A stretch of DNA of 64,000 bases. It comes from Bartonella sp. ML70XJBT.G. GTDB lineage: Bacteria; Pseudomonadota; Alphaproteobacteria; Rhizobiales; Rhizobiaceae. Position 1 is the stretch's first letter, and each line of letters begins with the position of its first letter. Shown here piece after piece: positions 55,888-64,000 of the stretch. Location: assembly GCF_028618575.1 (NCBI RefSeq), contig NZ_JAQITA010000012.1, positions 1 to 64,000 of the forward strand, given 5' to 3'. Below the pieces are notes generated by a model. That model made no database searches, was not told the origin of the DNA, and worked only from the letters and a program-made list of their open reading frames with translations. A program made the translations under genes and the position numbers.

Positions 55888-58284
55888 TCAGAATTTTGTA
55901 GAAATACCAAAATTCAATTTTTGCAAACGATCACCTTCCTGTTTCTTTATCGGCCAAGCATAATCAAAACGCAAAGGACCAAACGGTGAATCCCACATTA
56001 AACTCACCCCAGCAGACGAACGCCAAGCACTTCTTGTATGTGTAACGGGGGGCTCGCCTTCAATAACAGGTCGATAATTATTTCCATAGAGCGTTGCAAC
56101 ATCTGCAAATAAAGCGCCGCGTAATCTTAACCCTTCAGGAACAACAGGTATAGGGAACTGCACTTCAGCAGTTGCATTCATATATGTCGTCCCACCTAAG
56201 AAATAAACCTCACCCTTACTGGAAACCTGACGTGGACCTATCCCATTGTATTTAAATCCTCGAATCATATCAGAATTTATTTTAAACATATCAAAGATAC
56301 GAACACCATCTTTGCCTATTTCGTGGATATAACCCCCGCCAAAAGAAAATAAACCGACAAGATCCATCTGTTCAGACAATGTCTTATACATCATTGCTTT
56401 ACCAGTTGTCTTTAGGAATTTTGCACTTCCGCCAAGTCCCGCATACTCTTGAATAACACGCGCGTACCATCCATCATGAGGATTTTTCATATCGTCAATA
56501 GTATTATAAGTAAAACCATAACTAATTGATGAGCGCTTCCAAGGGCTTTGTTTTGCTGCTTGAACAATCGCCCCAGAATACTTCCCATATAATTCTCTTA
56601 TGTCTGATTCTTTATTTAAGTCATACTCTTTACCAAAATCATATTCTTCCTGAACATAAGAATAAGCCAAATTAGCAGATAATTGATCATTAATGGGGAT
56701 GGAGAATCGCAGTGATCCACCGGTTTGACGTACATCATATGCTTTATCAGCACGATAAGTACTACGGAAAATATCAACACCTGCAGACAAACGATATCCC
56801 AAGAAATAAGGATCAACAAACGACAAATTGTAATTACGGGATTTTTCTTGCCCAGCACCTAATCCTAAACGAACATACTGACCTCGTCCTCCAAGATTGC
56901 GTTCAGTAACAGACGCTTCAAGAGACATACCAGGGCTTGTACCACCCGTTGTGTATCCACCAGATAAAGAAAGATCTCCTGTTGGAGCCTCAACAACATC
57001 TATCACTAAGGTAACCTGATCAGGCTGGTCTGTAGGAACCATTGAAATATTAACAGCTTTAAAAAATCCTAAATTTTCTAAACGACGCCTTGCCCGCTGT
57101 ACTAAAGTTTGATTGTAAGCATCCCCCTCATTCAAATCAATCTCACGGCGAATGACATAGTCGCGCGTCTTGTCATTACCACGTATTTCAATACGTTGAA
57201 TATAAGCGCGTTGTCCCTGTTCAATGTTATACGAGATCGAAATTGTATGATTTGCCAAATTACGATTTCCCCGTGGCTCAACTTTAGCAAAAGCATACCC
57301 CGAATCAGCAGCTCTATTATTGATAATTGCAACGGACTGTTCAATGTCCTCTGCACTATAAATATCACCCGACCGAGTTTTAAGAAGTCCCTTTACAGCT
57401 TGAATATCAATCCCATCAATATCGCTTTCAATTTGAATATCACTAATTTTATAGCGCACACCTTCATCAAGAACAAAATAAATTTTATATGTATTACTTG
57501 CTTGATCAAAAGTTGCTTGAGAAGAAATCACACGAAAATCAGCATAGCCACGATTATAATAAAAGCGACGGAGTGCTTCTTCATCAGCAGCTAAACGTTC
57601 TTCACTATAAACATCCCCTCCCAAGAGCATTGAGAACATTCCTGAAGACTTTGTTGAAATCACATCACGCAAACGGCGACTTGCAAAAGCAAGATTTCCT
57701 TTAAAAATAATGTCTCCAATCTTTGTTTTTCGTCCTTCAACGACATTAAATACCACATTTACACGTCCTTTCCCCAAGTTAATGGTTTGAACTGTAACAG
57801 CGACACTATTACGACCAACAGTTTTATAAGCTTCACGAATCGTATTAACATCCGTTGAAAGCTTAGCAGAACTGAAAGGTTCATTAGGTTTTAAAGAAAT
57901 AAATCGTTTAAGGTCAGCATCTTTAAGAGATTTATTTCCCTGAAATAACACCTGATTAACTATTTCATATTCCTTGACAAACACCACAAGTTTATCGCCA
58001 ACTTGGTTTATTTTCACATCATAAAATAGGCCTAGTCCAAAAAGACGCTTTACCGCAGCATCGACATCGCCACTAGAAAAACTCTGTCCAGCTTTAATGC
58101 CTATATTGTCTCGAACGGCCTGTGCGCTTACAAATTTATTCCCACGAACCTCAACGGAACGGACCACAGATGCCTGTACTTCTCCAATCATCGCAATTGA
58201 CATAAAGGCTGCTGCTGGAGCGATCACTCTCATACCTAATACCAATACAGATGCTGCATTTAAAAACTTCGAATTCGTACTCAT
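55888..58284 (-). CDS. bamA: Outer-membrane assembly factor BamA
   Basis: The 798-residue protein has an N-terminal signal sequence (cleavage near GEVQA), five POTRA repeats (for example VRSVEVRGNKFVSAQAVRDN, IGDIIFKGNLAFASRRLRDV, YIQRIEIRGNDKTRDYVIRR) and a C-terminal beta-barrel from about residue 440. The barrel contains VRLGLGAGQEKSRNYNLSFV and ends in GISTKF with a terminal Phe, the usual recognition signal. BamA is the central pore that folds and inserts outer-membrane proteins, including Bartonella adhesins. It follows rseP by about 200 bases. Confidence 0.95.
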   Translation of the reverse strand: MSTNSKFLNAASVLVLGMRVIAPAAAFMSIAMIGEVQASVVRSVEVRGNKFVSAQAVRDNIGIKAGQSFSSGDVDAAVKRLFGLGLFYDVKINQVGDKLVVFVKEYEIVNQVLFQGNKSLKDADLKRFISLKPNEPFSSAKLSTDVNTIREAYKTVGRNSVAVTVQTINLGKGRVNVVFNVVEGRKTKIGDIIFKGNLAFASRRLRDVISTKSSGMFSMLLGGDVYSEERLAADEEALRRFYYNRGYADFRVISSQATFDQASNTYKIYFVLDEGVRYKISDIQIESDIDGIDIQAVKGLLKTRSGDIYSAEDIEQSVAIINNRAADSGYAFAKVEPRGNRNLANHTISISYNIEQGQRAYIQRIEIRGNDKTRDYVIRREIDLNEGDAYNQTLVQRARRRLENLGFFKAVNISMVPTDQPDQVTLVIDVVEAPTGDLSLSGGYTTGGTSPGMSLEASVTERNLGGRGQYVRLGLGAGQEKSRNYNLSFVDPYFLGYRLSAGVDIFRSTYRADKAYDVRQTGGSLRFSIPINDQLSANLAYSYVQEEYDFGKEYDLNKESDIRELYGKYSGAIVQAAKQSPWKRSSISYGFTYNTIDDMKNPHDGWYARVIQEYAGLGGSAKFLKTTGKAMMYKTLSEQMDLVGLFSFGGGYIHEIGKDGVRIFDMFKINSDMIRGFKYNGIGPRQVSSKGEVYFLGGTTYMNATAEVQFPIPVVPEGLRLRGALFADVATLYGNNYRPVIEGEPPVTHTRSAWRSSAGVSLMWDSPFGPLRFDYAWPIKKQEGDRLQKLNFGISTKF

Positions 58285-58492
58285 TGGCTTTTTTTACCTT
58301 ACTCTTATTCCTTGGACATGATGCCTCAAAAAGCGAACCGCCATAATAACTCTTTCTTCACAGCGAGACTTTATTATCCCTTAATTACTGATTATAGCAA
58401 ACGATGCCACAATATTTTGCGGACATGGTAAACGACCTTTAATTTATTTTCTCCATTATTACCCAATTTATGAAATGTTTTCCATAATTTAA

Positions 58493-59635
58493 TTAGCTAA
58501 ACCAACAAAAATAATCATTAAAGATCGCAAAAGTCATAAAGAGGAGGAGAACAAAACAACCTAAGCGAAAAATAATCTCTTGAATTTTAATAGGTACTGA
58601 TCTTCCTGTAATGACCTCAAATACCTGAAATACCAAATGCCCACCATCAAGTGGCGGAAGTGGAAAAAGATTAATAAGTCCAATACTTATTGAGAGAAAA
58701 GCCATAAAATTCAACAAAGAGACAAAACCTGTTTCACTTACTTTCCAAGCAATTTTAGCAATACGTGAAGGCCCACTTATACCACAGTGATCTTCTTTTC
58801 CTCCTATTAAACGACTTATAAAAAAAATTGTTTGGGTAACAATAAATGTGGTACGTTCTATCGATTTTCCTACAGCTTTTACAAAACCATAACGAATATG
58901 CTTTATGTAAGCTGGATCTAAACGTGTAGGATTATCAGGATCAACGGGAGCGCCTATACCTATGATGCTACCTTGAGTTCTGTTACCAAATCCATCATTT
59001 TGTTCAATGACTTTTGGTGTAATCACCGTCGTAAACACACGACCCATGCGTTCTATTTTAAATTCTATAGGATCTTTACTATGCAAAGTCACATAAGTGA
59101 TCAAATCTTCAAAACTTTCAACTTTGCGACCATCCATTTCAATAAAACGATCGCCTAATTTCAAATCTGCCTGAAAAGCAGGAGAATCTTTTACCAAAGA
59201 TCCAACAACGGGCTCAATGGCGACACGACCATGAATAAAGAAAAAAAACGTTAAAATCACAATGGCGAAAAAGAAATTGAATAAGGGACCAGCAAAAATA
59301 GTGAGCGCTCTTTTCCAAGCATGCGCATTAGCCAATGAACCCTCGACAGTTGGAGAGGACTGGAATGATGACACATCATCTCCATCCCCAACAAATTTCA
59401 CATAGCCTCCTAAGGGTATAAGCGCCAAACGCCATCGTGTACCACGCTTGTCTGTATAGCCTAATATTTGGGGACCAAACCCAAGCGAAAAAGCAGACGC
59501 CTTAATACCACACCACCGACCAATAAGATAATGCCCCATTTCATGCACCAAAATGATCATCATAATAATAAAAAAAATACTCAAACTTCTTAAAAACAAG
59601 TCACCCACGGTGAACATATGATTTAAAAATTCCAA
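58493..59635 (-). CDS. rseP: Site-2 zinc metalloprotease RseP
   Basis: The 380-residue membrane protease has HEMGH in the first transmembrane segment (IILVHEMGHYLIGRW), a PDZ domain around residues 130-210 (VGSLVKDSPAFQADLKLGDR), and the second zinc-binding motif INLFPLPPLDGGHLVFQV. It cleaves anti-sigma factors and signal peptides in the membrane. Only one PDZ domain is visible. It lies 15 bases downstream of cdsA; many relatives have dxr between them, which is absent here. Confidence 0.93.
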   Translation of the reverse strand: MEFLNHMFTVGDLFLRSLSIFFIIMMIILVHEMGHYLIGRWCGIKASAFSLGFGPQILGYTDKRGTRWRLALIPLGGYVKFVGDGDDVSSFQSSPTVEGSLANAHAWKRALTIFAGPLFNFFFAIVILTFFFFIHGRVAIEPVVGSLVKDSPAFQADLKLGDRFIEMDGRKVESFEDLITYVTLHSKDPIEFKIERMGRVFTTVITPKVIEQNDGFGNRTQGSIIGIGAPVDPDNPTRLDPAYIKHIRYGFVKAVGKSIERTTFIVTQTIFFISRLIGGKEDHCGISGPSRIAKIAWKVSETGFVSLLNFMAFLSISIGLINLFPLPPLDGGHLVFQVFEVITGRSVPIKIQEIIFRLGCFVLLLFMTFAIFNDYFCWFS

Positions 59636-59650
59636 AATCTCTCCTCCTCA

Positions 59651-60478
59651 TTAAATCATACAAAAGAGATTAAAGGGTGTATCCATATTAGACATAAACG
59701 AACCAACTAAATAAAGAAGAACAGCAGCCCCTACCAAGCCATCCATACGGTCCATAAACCCACCATGCCCTGGTAATAATGAACTGGAATCTTTAACAGA
59801 AAAGTGTCTTTTGAGCCATGATTGCCCTAAATCACTCAATTGCGAAAAAATGGATAAAATAAGGACAAGGAATGGTACAAAAAAGCTCGTTAAATTTACC
59901 TCAAAAAAACGAAAAACAACCAATATACCGCCAGACAATCCAACAAGCGTACCACCAATTGCTCCTGACCATGTCTTATTAGGAGAAAATTTGGGTGCGA
60001 GTTTAGGCCCACCAAATGTGCGTCCGCTAAAATAACCGGCAATATCTGTTCCCCATACTATCGTAAACAAAAAGATGACAACTTGAAAACCTAATGTTTC
60101 ATGTCCTCGTAAAAAGGATAAAGCGACAACTGGAAAAGAGGCATATAAAAAACCAGAAAAAACCCATCCACTCTTTTTTATGGGGCCAATAGCTAACACT
60201 GCTGCCAAAACTATCAAAAGACAAAAAATAAATAAAGCTGATGCACCCGAAAGTAAAAAAAAGCCAAAAACCAAATAGAAAATACTCGCTAATATTTTTT
60301 GTGAGTCCCGCCATTTTTCTCTAGTAATACTAATCCATTCATAAAGAATAAAGCCACCGATAACCCATGCAAACACAAAAAAGAAAGTTCCTCCCAACCA
60401 CGTTAAAAACAAAGCAATAGTGCCAAAAACAAAAGCAGTCAGAATACGATAAATAAGATTAGACAAAACAACTTCCAA
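59651..60478 (-). CDS. cdsA: Phosphatidate cytidylyltransferase
   Basis: The 275-residue integral membrane enzyme makes CDP-diacylglycerol for phospholipids. It has several transmembrane segments and the family signature near the C-terminus (SQLSDLGQSWLKRHFSVKDS, SSLLPGHGGFMDRMDGLVGA), which contains the conserved GHGG..DR.D. TWSGAIGGTLVGLSGG is a further family segment. The start could be either ATG 60478 or a few codons later. It lies upstream of rseP, with a 570-base gap before frr where uppS is usually found. Confidence 0.93.
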   Translation of the reverse strand: MEVVLSNLIYRILTAFVFGTIALFLTWLGGTFFFVFAWVIGGFILYEWISITREKWRDSQKILASIFYLVFGFFLLSGASALFIFCLLIVLAAVLAIGPIKKSGWVFSGFLYASFPVVALSFLRGHETLGFQVVIFLFTIVWGTDIAGYFSGRTFGGPKLAPKFSPNKTWSGAIGGTLVGLSGGILVVFRFFEVNLTSFFVPFLVLILSIFSQLSDLGQSWLKRHFSVKDSSSLLPGHGGFMDRMDGLVGAAVLLYLVGSFMSNMDTPFNLFCMI

Positions 60479-61048
60479 ATAATAAAAAAAGACAAACTTA
60501 AAATTGGCATATGCAAAGAACTTTACTACACAGCGTGTCTATATTCATACCTTTGCATGTTTCTACAATTTATCATAAACGACCCAATATACCAAGATGG
60601 CACTTATAAGATCAATAGTTAGTAAAAATAGGCAAAAAAACGAAGTCTCAAGATCAATTTTTAAAATATGCTTTCAAAAAAACAATCAACCTTTAAAATA
60701 AGAAAGCTCCTGCCATATATGTTAATTTTAGGAGAGATTTGCGATTTTTTACATAAACGCATTTCCTCCCCTTTGCGCGACCTCTTTTCCGAAGCTTTCT
60801 ATAGAATATTGGAAATCTCCAATCATGAAAACATTTTCATCATGCAACGCAATAACAACCATTACATCGTCTTATTCAGAACGTATATCAGCGAGAACTT
60901 CATGCAACGTACAATATAGAAAATTTTGAATATCTACCACTTCAAAGCAATTTTCTCTTTACAAGATATAATTACGACAAACCTACCATGTGCGGCTATC
61001 AACGAAACACAAGCTTCGCTTTTTTCCCTATTTTTACAAAAAACCGCC
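60479..61048. other. Gap between frr and cdsA with no uppS
   Basis: About 570 AT-rich bases. I looked on both strands for the undecaprenyl diphosphate synthase signature (HIAIIMDGNGRWA-like, then SWKRP-like) that usually sits here and found none. The open frame at 60668-60919 on the plus strand has no recognisable features. The region presumably carries the cdsA promoter. Confidence 0.6.
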
Positions 61049-61609
61049 TTAAACGTGCATAATTTCAGTTTCTTTTACAGCTAAAATTTTATCAATATCA
61101 GCAATCGTCTCATCCGTAAGTTTCTGAACTTTATCAGACAAGCCATGGGCTTCATCTTGACCAATTTCACCTTCTTTTTCTAATTTTTTTAAATTATCCA
61201 TACCATCTCGGCGAACATGGCGGGTCGCAACACGAGCTTGCTCTGCATATTGATGTGCAATTTTTACAAGTTCTTTACGACGTTCTTCATTTAATTCAGG
61301 TAAAGGAATACGTAAATTCGTACCATCAGTGATGGGATTTAAACCAAGTCCAGAATCACGAATAGCACGCTCCACAGCTCCTACCATCGTTTTATCCCAC
61401 ACAGAGACTGAAAGCATTCGCGGTTCTGGAACAGAAATATTTGCAACTTGATTTATATGTACAACAGAACCATAAGCCTCAACTGTTAACGGCTCTAATA
61501 AACTGGTAGAGGCGCGTCCAGTCCGCAAACCACCTAATTCATGTTTAAAAGCGGAAATAGCGCCATCCATACGACGTTTCAGATCATCCATAATCGATGT
61601 AACATTCAT
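61049..61609 (-). CDS. frr: Ribosome recycling factor
   Basis: The 186-residue protein splits post-termination ribosomes together with EF-G. It shows the family pattern: [20 protein letters not shown] near the N-terminus, [20 protein letters not shown], and [20 protein letters not shown]. Length is canonical (185). GGAGACAG precedes ATG 61609. It lies 37 bases after pyrH in the tsf-pyrH-frr group. Confidence 0.96.
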   Translation of the reverse strand: MNVTSIMDDLKRRMDGAISAFKHELGGLRTGRASTSLLEPLTVEAYGSVVHINQVANISVPEPRMLSVSVWDKTMVGAVERAIRDSGLGLNPITDGTNLRIPLPELNEERRKELVKIAHQYAEQARVATRHVRRDGMDNLKKLEKEGEIGQDEAHGLSDKVQKLTDETIADIDKILAVKETEIMHV

Positions 61610-61646
61610 ATCTCTGTCTCCTTCAATTATGCTTTGAAGCTTACTC

Positions 61647-62366
61647 TTATTCTGATACTATTGTAAACCGTCCCGTTCCATTTAATACCTTAGCTAACCC
61701 CCCTTTTTCATGAATAGAATACACAATAATTGGTACATTATTCTCGCGTGCTAAAGTAACGGCTGTTGTATCCATAACGGATAACCCCCATTGGAGAATT
61801 TCAACATGTGTCAATTGATCAAAACGCTTAGCTGTAGGATCTATTTTGGGATCTGCAGAATAAATACCATCTACCTGTGTCCCTTTTAAAAGGACATCTG
61901 CACCAATTTCTGCAGCACGTAAAGTTGCAGCAGAATCAGTGGTAAAAAATGGATTACCCGTACCACCAGCAAAAATAACAACCTTCCCTTGATTCATATA
62001 ACCTATCGCTTTACGTTGTGAAAAACTTTCACAAATTTGCGGCATGGCAATCGCAGACAATACAACCGTTTCAATCCCTAATTTTGTCAATGATGTTCGC
62101 AATGCTAAAGAATTAATAGCAGTTGCAAGCATTCCCATGTGATCCCCCGTCACACGATCCCCCCCATGTGAAGCAACAGCAACTCCACGAAAAATATTCC
62201 CTCCCCCTATAACAATAGCGACTTCCACATCCATTGCCCGCACTTCAGCAATATCAGAGGCAATACGATCTGCAACGGAAACATCAATTCCAAAACTCTG
62301 CCCCCCCATAAGAGCTTCACCAGAAACCTTTAAAAGGATACGTTTATATTTTGGTGTTAATATCAT
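61647..62366 (-). CDS. pyrH: Uridylate kinase
   Basis: The start ATG 62366 ([20 protein letters not shown]) is chosen because GGGGAG lies just upstream. The 239-residue hexameric kinase phosphorylates UMP to UDP. Motifs include [44 protein letters not shown] and [14 protein letters not shown]. It is downstream of tsf and upstream of frr, the conserved translation-linked order. Confidence 0.95.
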   Translation of the reverse strand: MILTPKYKRILLKVSGEALMGGQSFGIDVSVADRIASDIAEVRAMDVEVAIVIGGGNIFRGVAVASHGGDRVTGDHMGMLATAINSLALRTSLTKLGIETVVLSAIAMPQICESFSQRKAIGYMNQGKVVIFAGGTGNPFFTTDSAATLRAAEIGADVLLKGTQVDGIYSADPKIDPTAKRFDQLTHVEILQWGLSVMDTTAVTLARENNVPIIVYSIHEKGGLAKVLNGTGRFTIVSE

Positions 62367-62515
62367 TGATACTCTCCCCAAAAGCACATTTATTTTGCTT
62401 TCGACATATTAAGGGCACCACTTTATTCCGTGACGCCCTCTCCATAATCATATTTTTATATCAGTGTTTATAATCGATACTATGATTTTAAACCTTTAAT
62501 ACGCATTTAAAAGAG

Positions 62516-63439
62516 TTAACCCTTTGCAGCTGCTGCAACCTCTGCAGCAAAATCAGTCTCCTCTTTTTCCACTCCCTCCCCTAGTGCAAAACGGACAAAA
62601 CCTGTTATTTTTGCTGGCGCACCAATTGATTTTTCAGCATCCTTTAAAGCGGCTTCCACAGTCATATCAGGATTCATAACAAAAGCCTGAGAAAGTAAAA
62701 CAACTTCTTCAAAAAACTTACGCATACGCCCTTCCACCATTTTCTCAATGATATTTTCAGGTTTTCCAGATTGACGCGCTTGATCTGAAAAAATAGCTTT
62801 TTCGCGCTCAATAGCGCTAGAATCAACATCTCCAGCTGTTAGCGCCAAAGGATTGGTTGCAGCAATATGCATTGCAACTTGCCGACCAAAAGCAGCAGCG
62901 GATTCCTTGTTTCCTGTAGTCTCAATAGCAACCAAAACACCAAGCTTACCAAGACCATCAGCGACACTGTTATGTATATAAGTAGCAACAACACCATTCT
63001 CAACAGAGAGTTTAGCAGAGCGTCGAAATGTCATATTCTCGCCAATGGTACCAATTGCATCTTTAATGGTAGTCTCTACAGTTTTATCAGAATGAGGGTA
63101 AAGAGACGCAGAAACAGAATCAACACCGCCCTGTACATCTAAAGCAGCGGTTGCCACATTGCGCACGATGTCTTGGAAGACATCATTGCGCGCCACAAAA
63201 TCTGTTTCAGAATTAATTTCAACCAAAACGGCACTTGAATCTTTTGATGCAATTCCGATTAATCCCTCAGCAGCCGTGCGACCAGCTTTTTTATCTGCTT
63301 TGGCTATCCCCTTTTTACGAAGCCAATCAACAGCAGCTTCCATATCACCATTGGTCTCTGCCAATGCTGCCTTACAGTCCATCATACCAGCGCCTGATAT
63401 TTCCCGAAGTTCTTTCACTTGTGCAGCAGTAATGCTCAT
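62516..63439 (-). CDS. tsf: Elongation factor Ts
   Basis: The 307-residue nucleotide-exchange factor for EF-Tu begins [20 protein letters not shown], continues [20 protein letters not shown] and has the family segment [20 protein letters not shown]. Length is normal for alphaproteobacteria. AGAGGAAG precedes ATG. It follows rpsB with a gap of about 107 bases. Confidence 0.96.
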   Translation of the reverse strand: MSITAAQVKELREISGAGMMDCKAALAETNGDMEAAVDWLRKKGIAKADKKAGRTAAEGLIGIASKDSSAVLVEINSETDFVARNDVFQDIVRNVATAALDVQGGVDSVSASLYPHSDKTVETTIKDAIGTIGENMTFRRSAKLSVENGVVATYIHNSVADGLGKLGVLVAIETTGNKESAAAFGRQVAMHIAATNPLALTAGDVDSSAIEREKAIFSDQARQSGKPENIIEKMVEGRMRKFFEEVVLLSQAFVMNPDMTVEAALKDAEKSIGAPAKITGFVRFALGEGVEKEETDFAAEVAAAAKG

Positions 63440-63546
63440 GTCTTCCTCTTTATTCTGTAATGATGAAAGCGTGCTAAAAGAAAATTCTACGCACGCCTAT
63501 AACCTTTTCTTTAGAAAATAACCATCTCAAACGGACGTTTTAAATA

Positions 63547-64000
63547 CTACTCGGAAACTGGAACCTCATTTTCCAAAACAGCTTCTACAGGCGCATCAAC
63601 TTGAGCTCCCAAATCAATACCCATTGCTCCTTGTTGACGTGCAATACCATCAAGAGCTGCACGAGCAAAAAGATCACAATAAAGAGAAATTGCACGCGAC
63701 GCATCATCATTACCTGGGATCGGATAGGTAACGTTATCTGGATCGCAGTTGGTATCAATAATAGCAATAACGGGGATGCCTAAACGTTTTGCTTCTTGGA
63801 GCGCGATATTCTCTTTATTTGTATCGATAACAAATATAAGATCTGGAACAGATCCCATATCTTTAATACCACCAAGTGCACGATTAAGTTTTTCACGATC
63901 TCGTTCAAGATTTAAACGTTCTTTTTTAGTGAATCCCTGTGCTTCAGCAGCGAGAATTTTATCCAGCTTACGCAAACGGTGTATCGAATGGGAAATCGTC
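63547..64000 (-). CDS. rpsB: 30S ribosomal protein S2 (partial, 5' end outside window)
   Basis: The frame is open to the window edge and reads [20 protein letters not shown] and [20 protein letters not shown], followed by [20 protein letters not shown] and [20 protein letters not shown], which are unmistakable S2 segments. The C-terminus extends beyond the E. coli length (ending [11 protein letters not shown]). Only the last about 151 codons are present; the N-terminal half lies beyond 64000. It precedes tsf as in most bacteria. Confidence 0.95.
   Translation of the reverse strand, partial: TISHSIHRLRKLDKILAAEAQGFTKKERLNLERDREKLNRALGGIKDMGSVPDLIFVIDTNKENIALQEAKRLGIPVIAIIDTNCDPDNVTYPIPGNDDASRAISLYCDLFARAALDGIARQQGAMGIDLGAQVDAPVEAVLENEVPVSE

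Noticed and set aside
57109-57594. 161-codon plus-strand frame opposite bamA
   Set aside because: Fully antisense to the POTRA region of bamA; low-complexity Ile/Asn/Ser content is a reverse-strand shadow.
60668-60919. 83-codon plus-strand frame in the frr-cdsA gap
   Set aside because: No ribosome site, no recognisable domain, and opposite to the flanking genes; probably chance.

Overview
The window comes from a Bartonella-like alphaproteobacterium, probably of the rodent-associated group. The evidence is AT-rich DNA with long non-coding gaps, a citrate synthase and two GltX paralogues of Bartonella type, and the alphaproteobacterial block rpsB-tsf-pyrH-frr-cdsA-rseP-bamA-lpxD-fabZ-lpxA-lpxI-lpxB. 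The genus is inferred from protein character and gene order; no database was searched.

Region 1, positions 1 to about 15190, is the right part of a P2-like contractile-tail prophage whose left end lies outside the window. On the plus strand it holds a tail fibre with a glycine-rich tip, sheath (FI), tube (FII), E/E', tape measure (T), U, X and D, then a lysis block (endolysin, overlapping spanin pair, small membrane protein). Cargo sits between tail fibre and sheath (HigA-like fragments, an orphan Phd antitoxin, antirepressor module 1) and around the lysis block (a HigB/HigA-type toxin-antitoxin pair, antirepressor module 2). A minus-strand tyrosine integrase closes the element. Many genes carry lesions: an endolysin nonsense codon before the catalytic Glu, a 22-bp tandem duplication in ant copy 1, and frameshifts in higA, D, the inner spanin, the integrase, the orf after ant copy 2 and possibly the tape measure. 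The prophage is probably defective.

The most interesting element is a pair of antirepressor leaders (about 3933-4212 and 13701-13976, minus strand). Each has two C4-type hairpins, an internal promoter and a long hairpin covering the ant ribosome-binding site. The two copies differ by compensatory changes in two-way stems and in three-way complementary tags, which is strong comparative evidence for a structured antisense switch in which each copy recognises only its own leader.

Region 2 (15-23 kb) is accessory and decaying. It holds a minus-strand operon of nitronate monooxygenase, MFS transporter and FAD/NAD(P)-binding protein, followed by a carboxymuconolactone-decarboxylase-like remnant. 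It also holds a ruined DUF3987 phage/plasmid gene, short gene ends and a small lipoprotein.

Region 3 (23-64 kb) is chromosomal backbone: amino-acid permease, hutH, tRNA-Arg(CCG), nadK, a DEAD-box helicase, gltX-nadE, class II DAHP synthase, rpiA-DUF2059-gor, comEC divergent from a second gltX, gltA, an amino-acid ABC transporter with a tandemly duplicated binding protein, and the lipid A/envelope/translation block. That block builds lipid A (lpxD, lpxA, lpxI, lpxB, fabZ), the outer-membrane assembly pore (bamA), the site-2 protease (rseP), CDP-diacylglycerol (cdsA) and translation or nucleotide factors (frr, pyrH, tsf, rpsB). No uppS or dxr is visible in the cdsA flanks.
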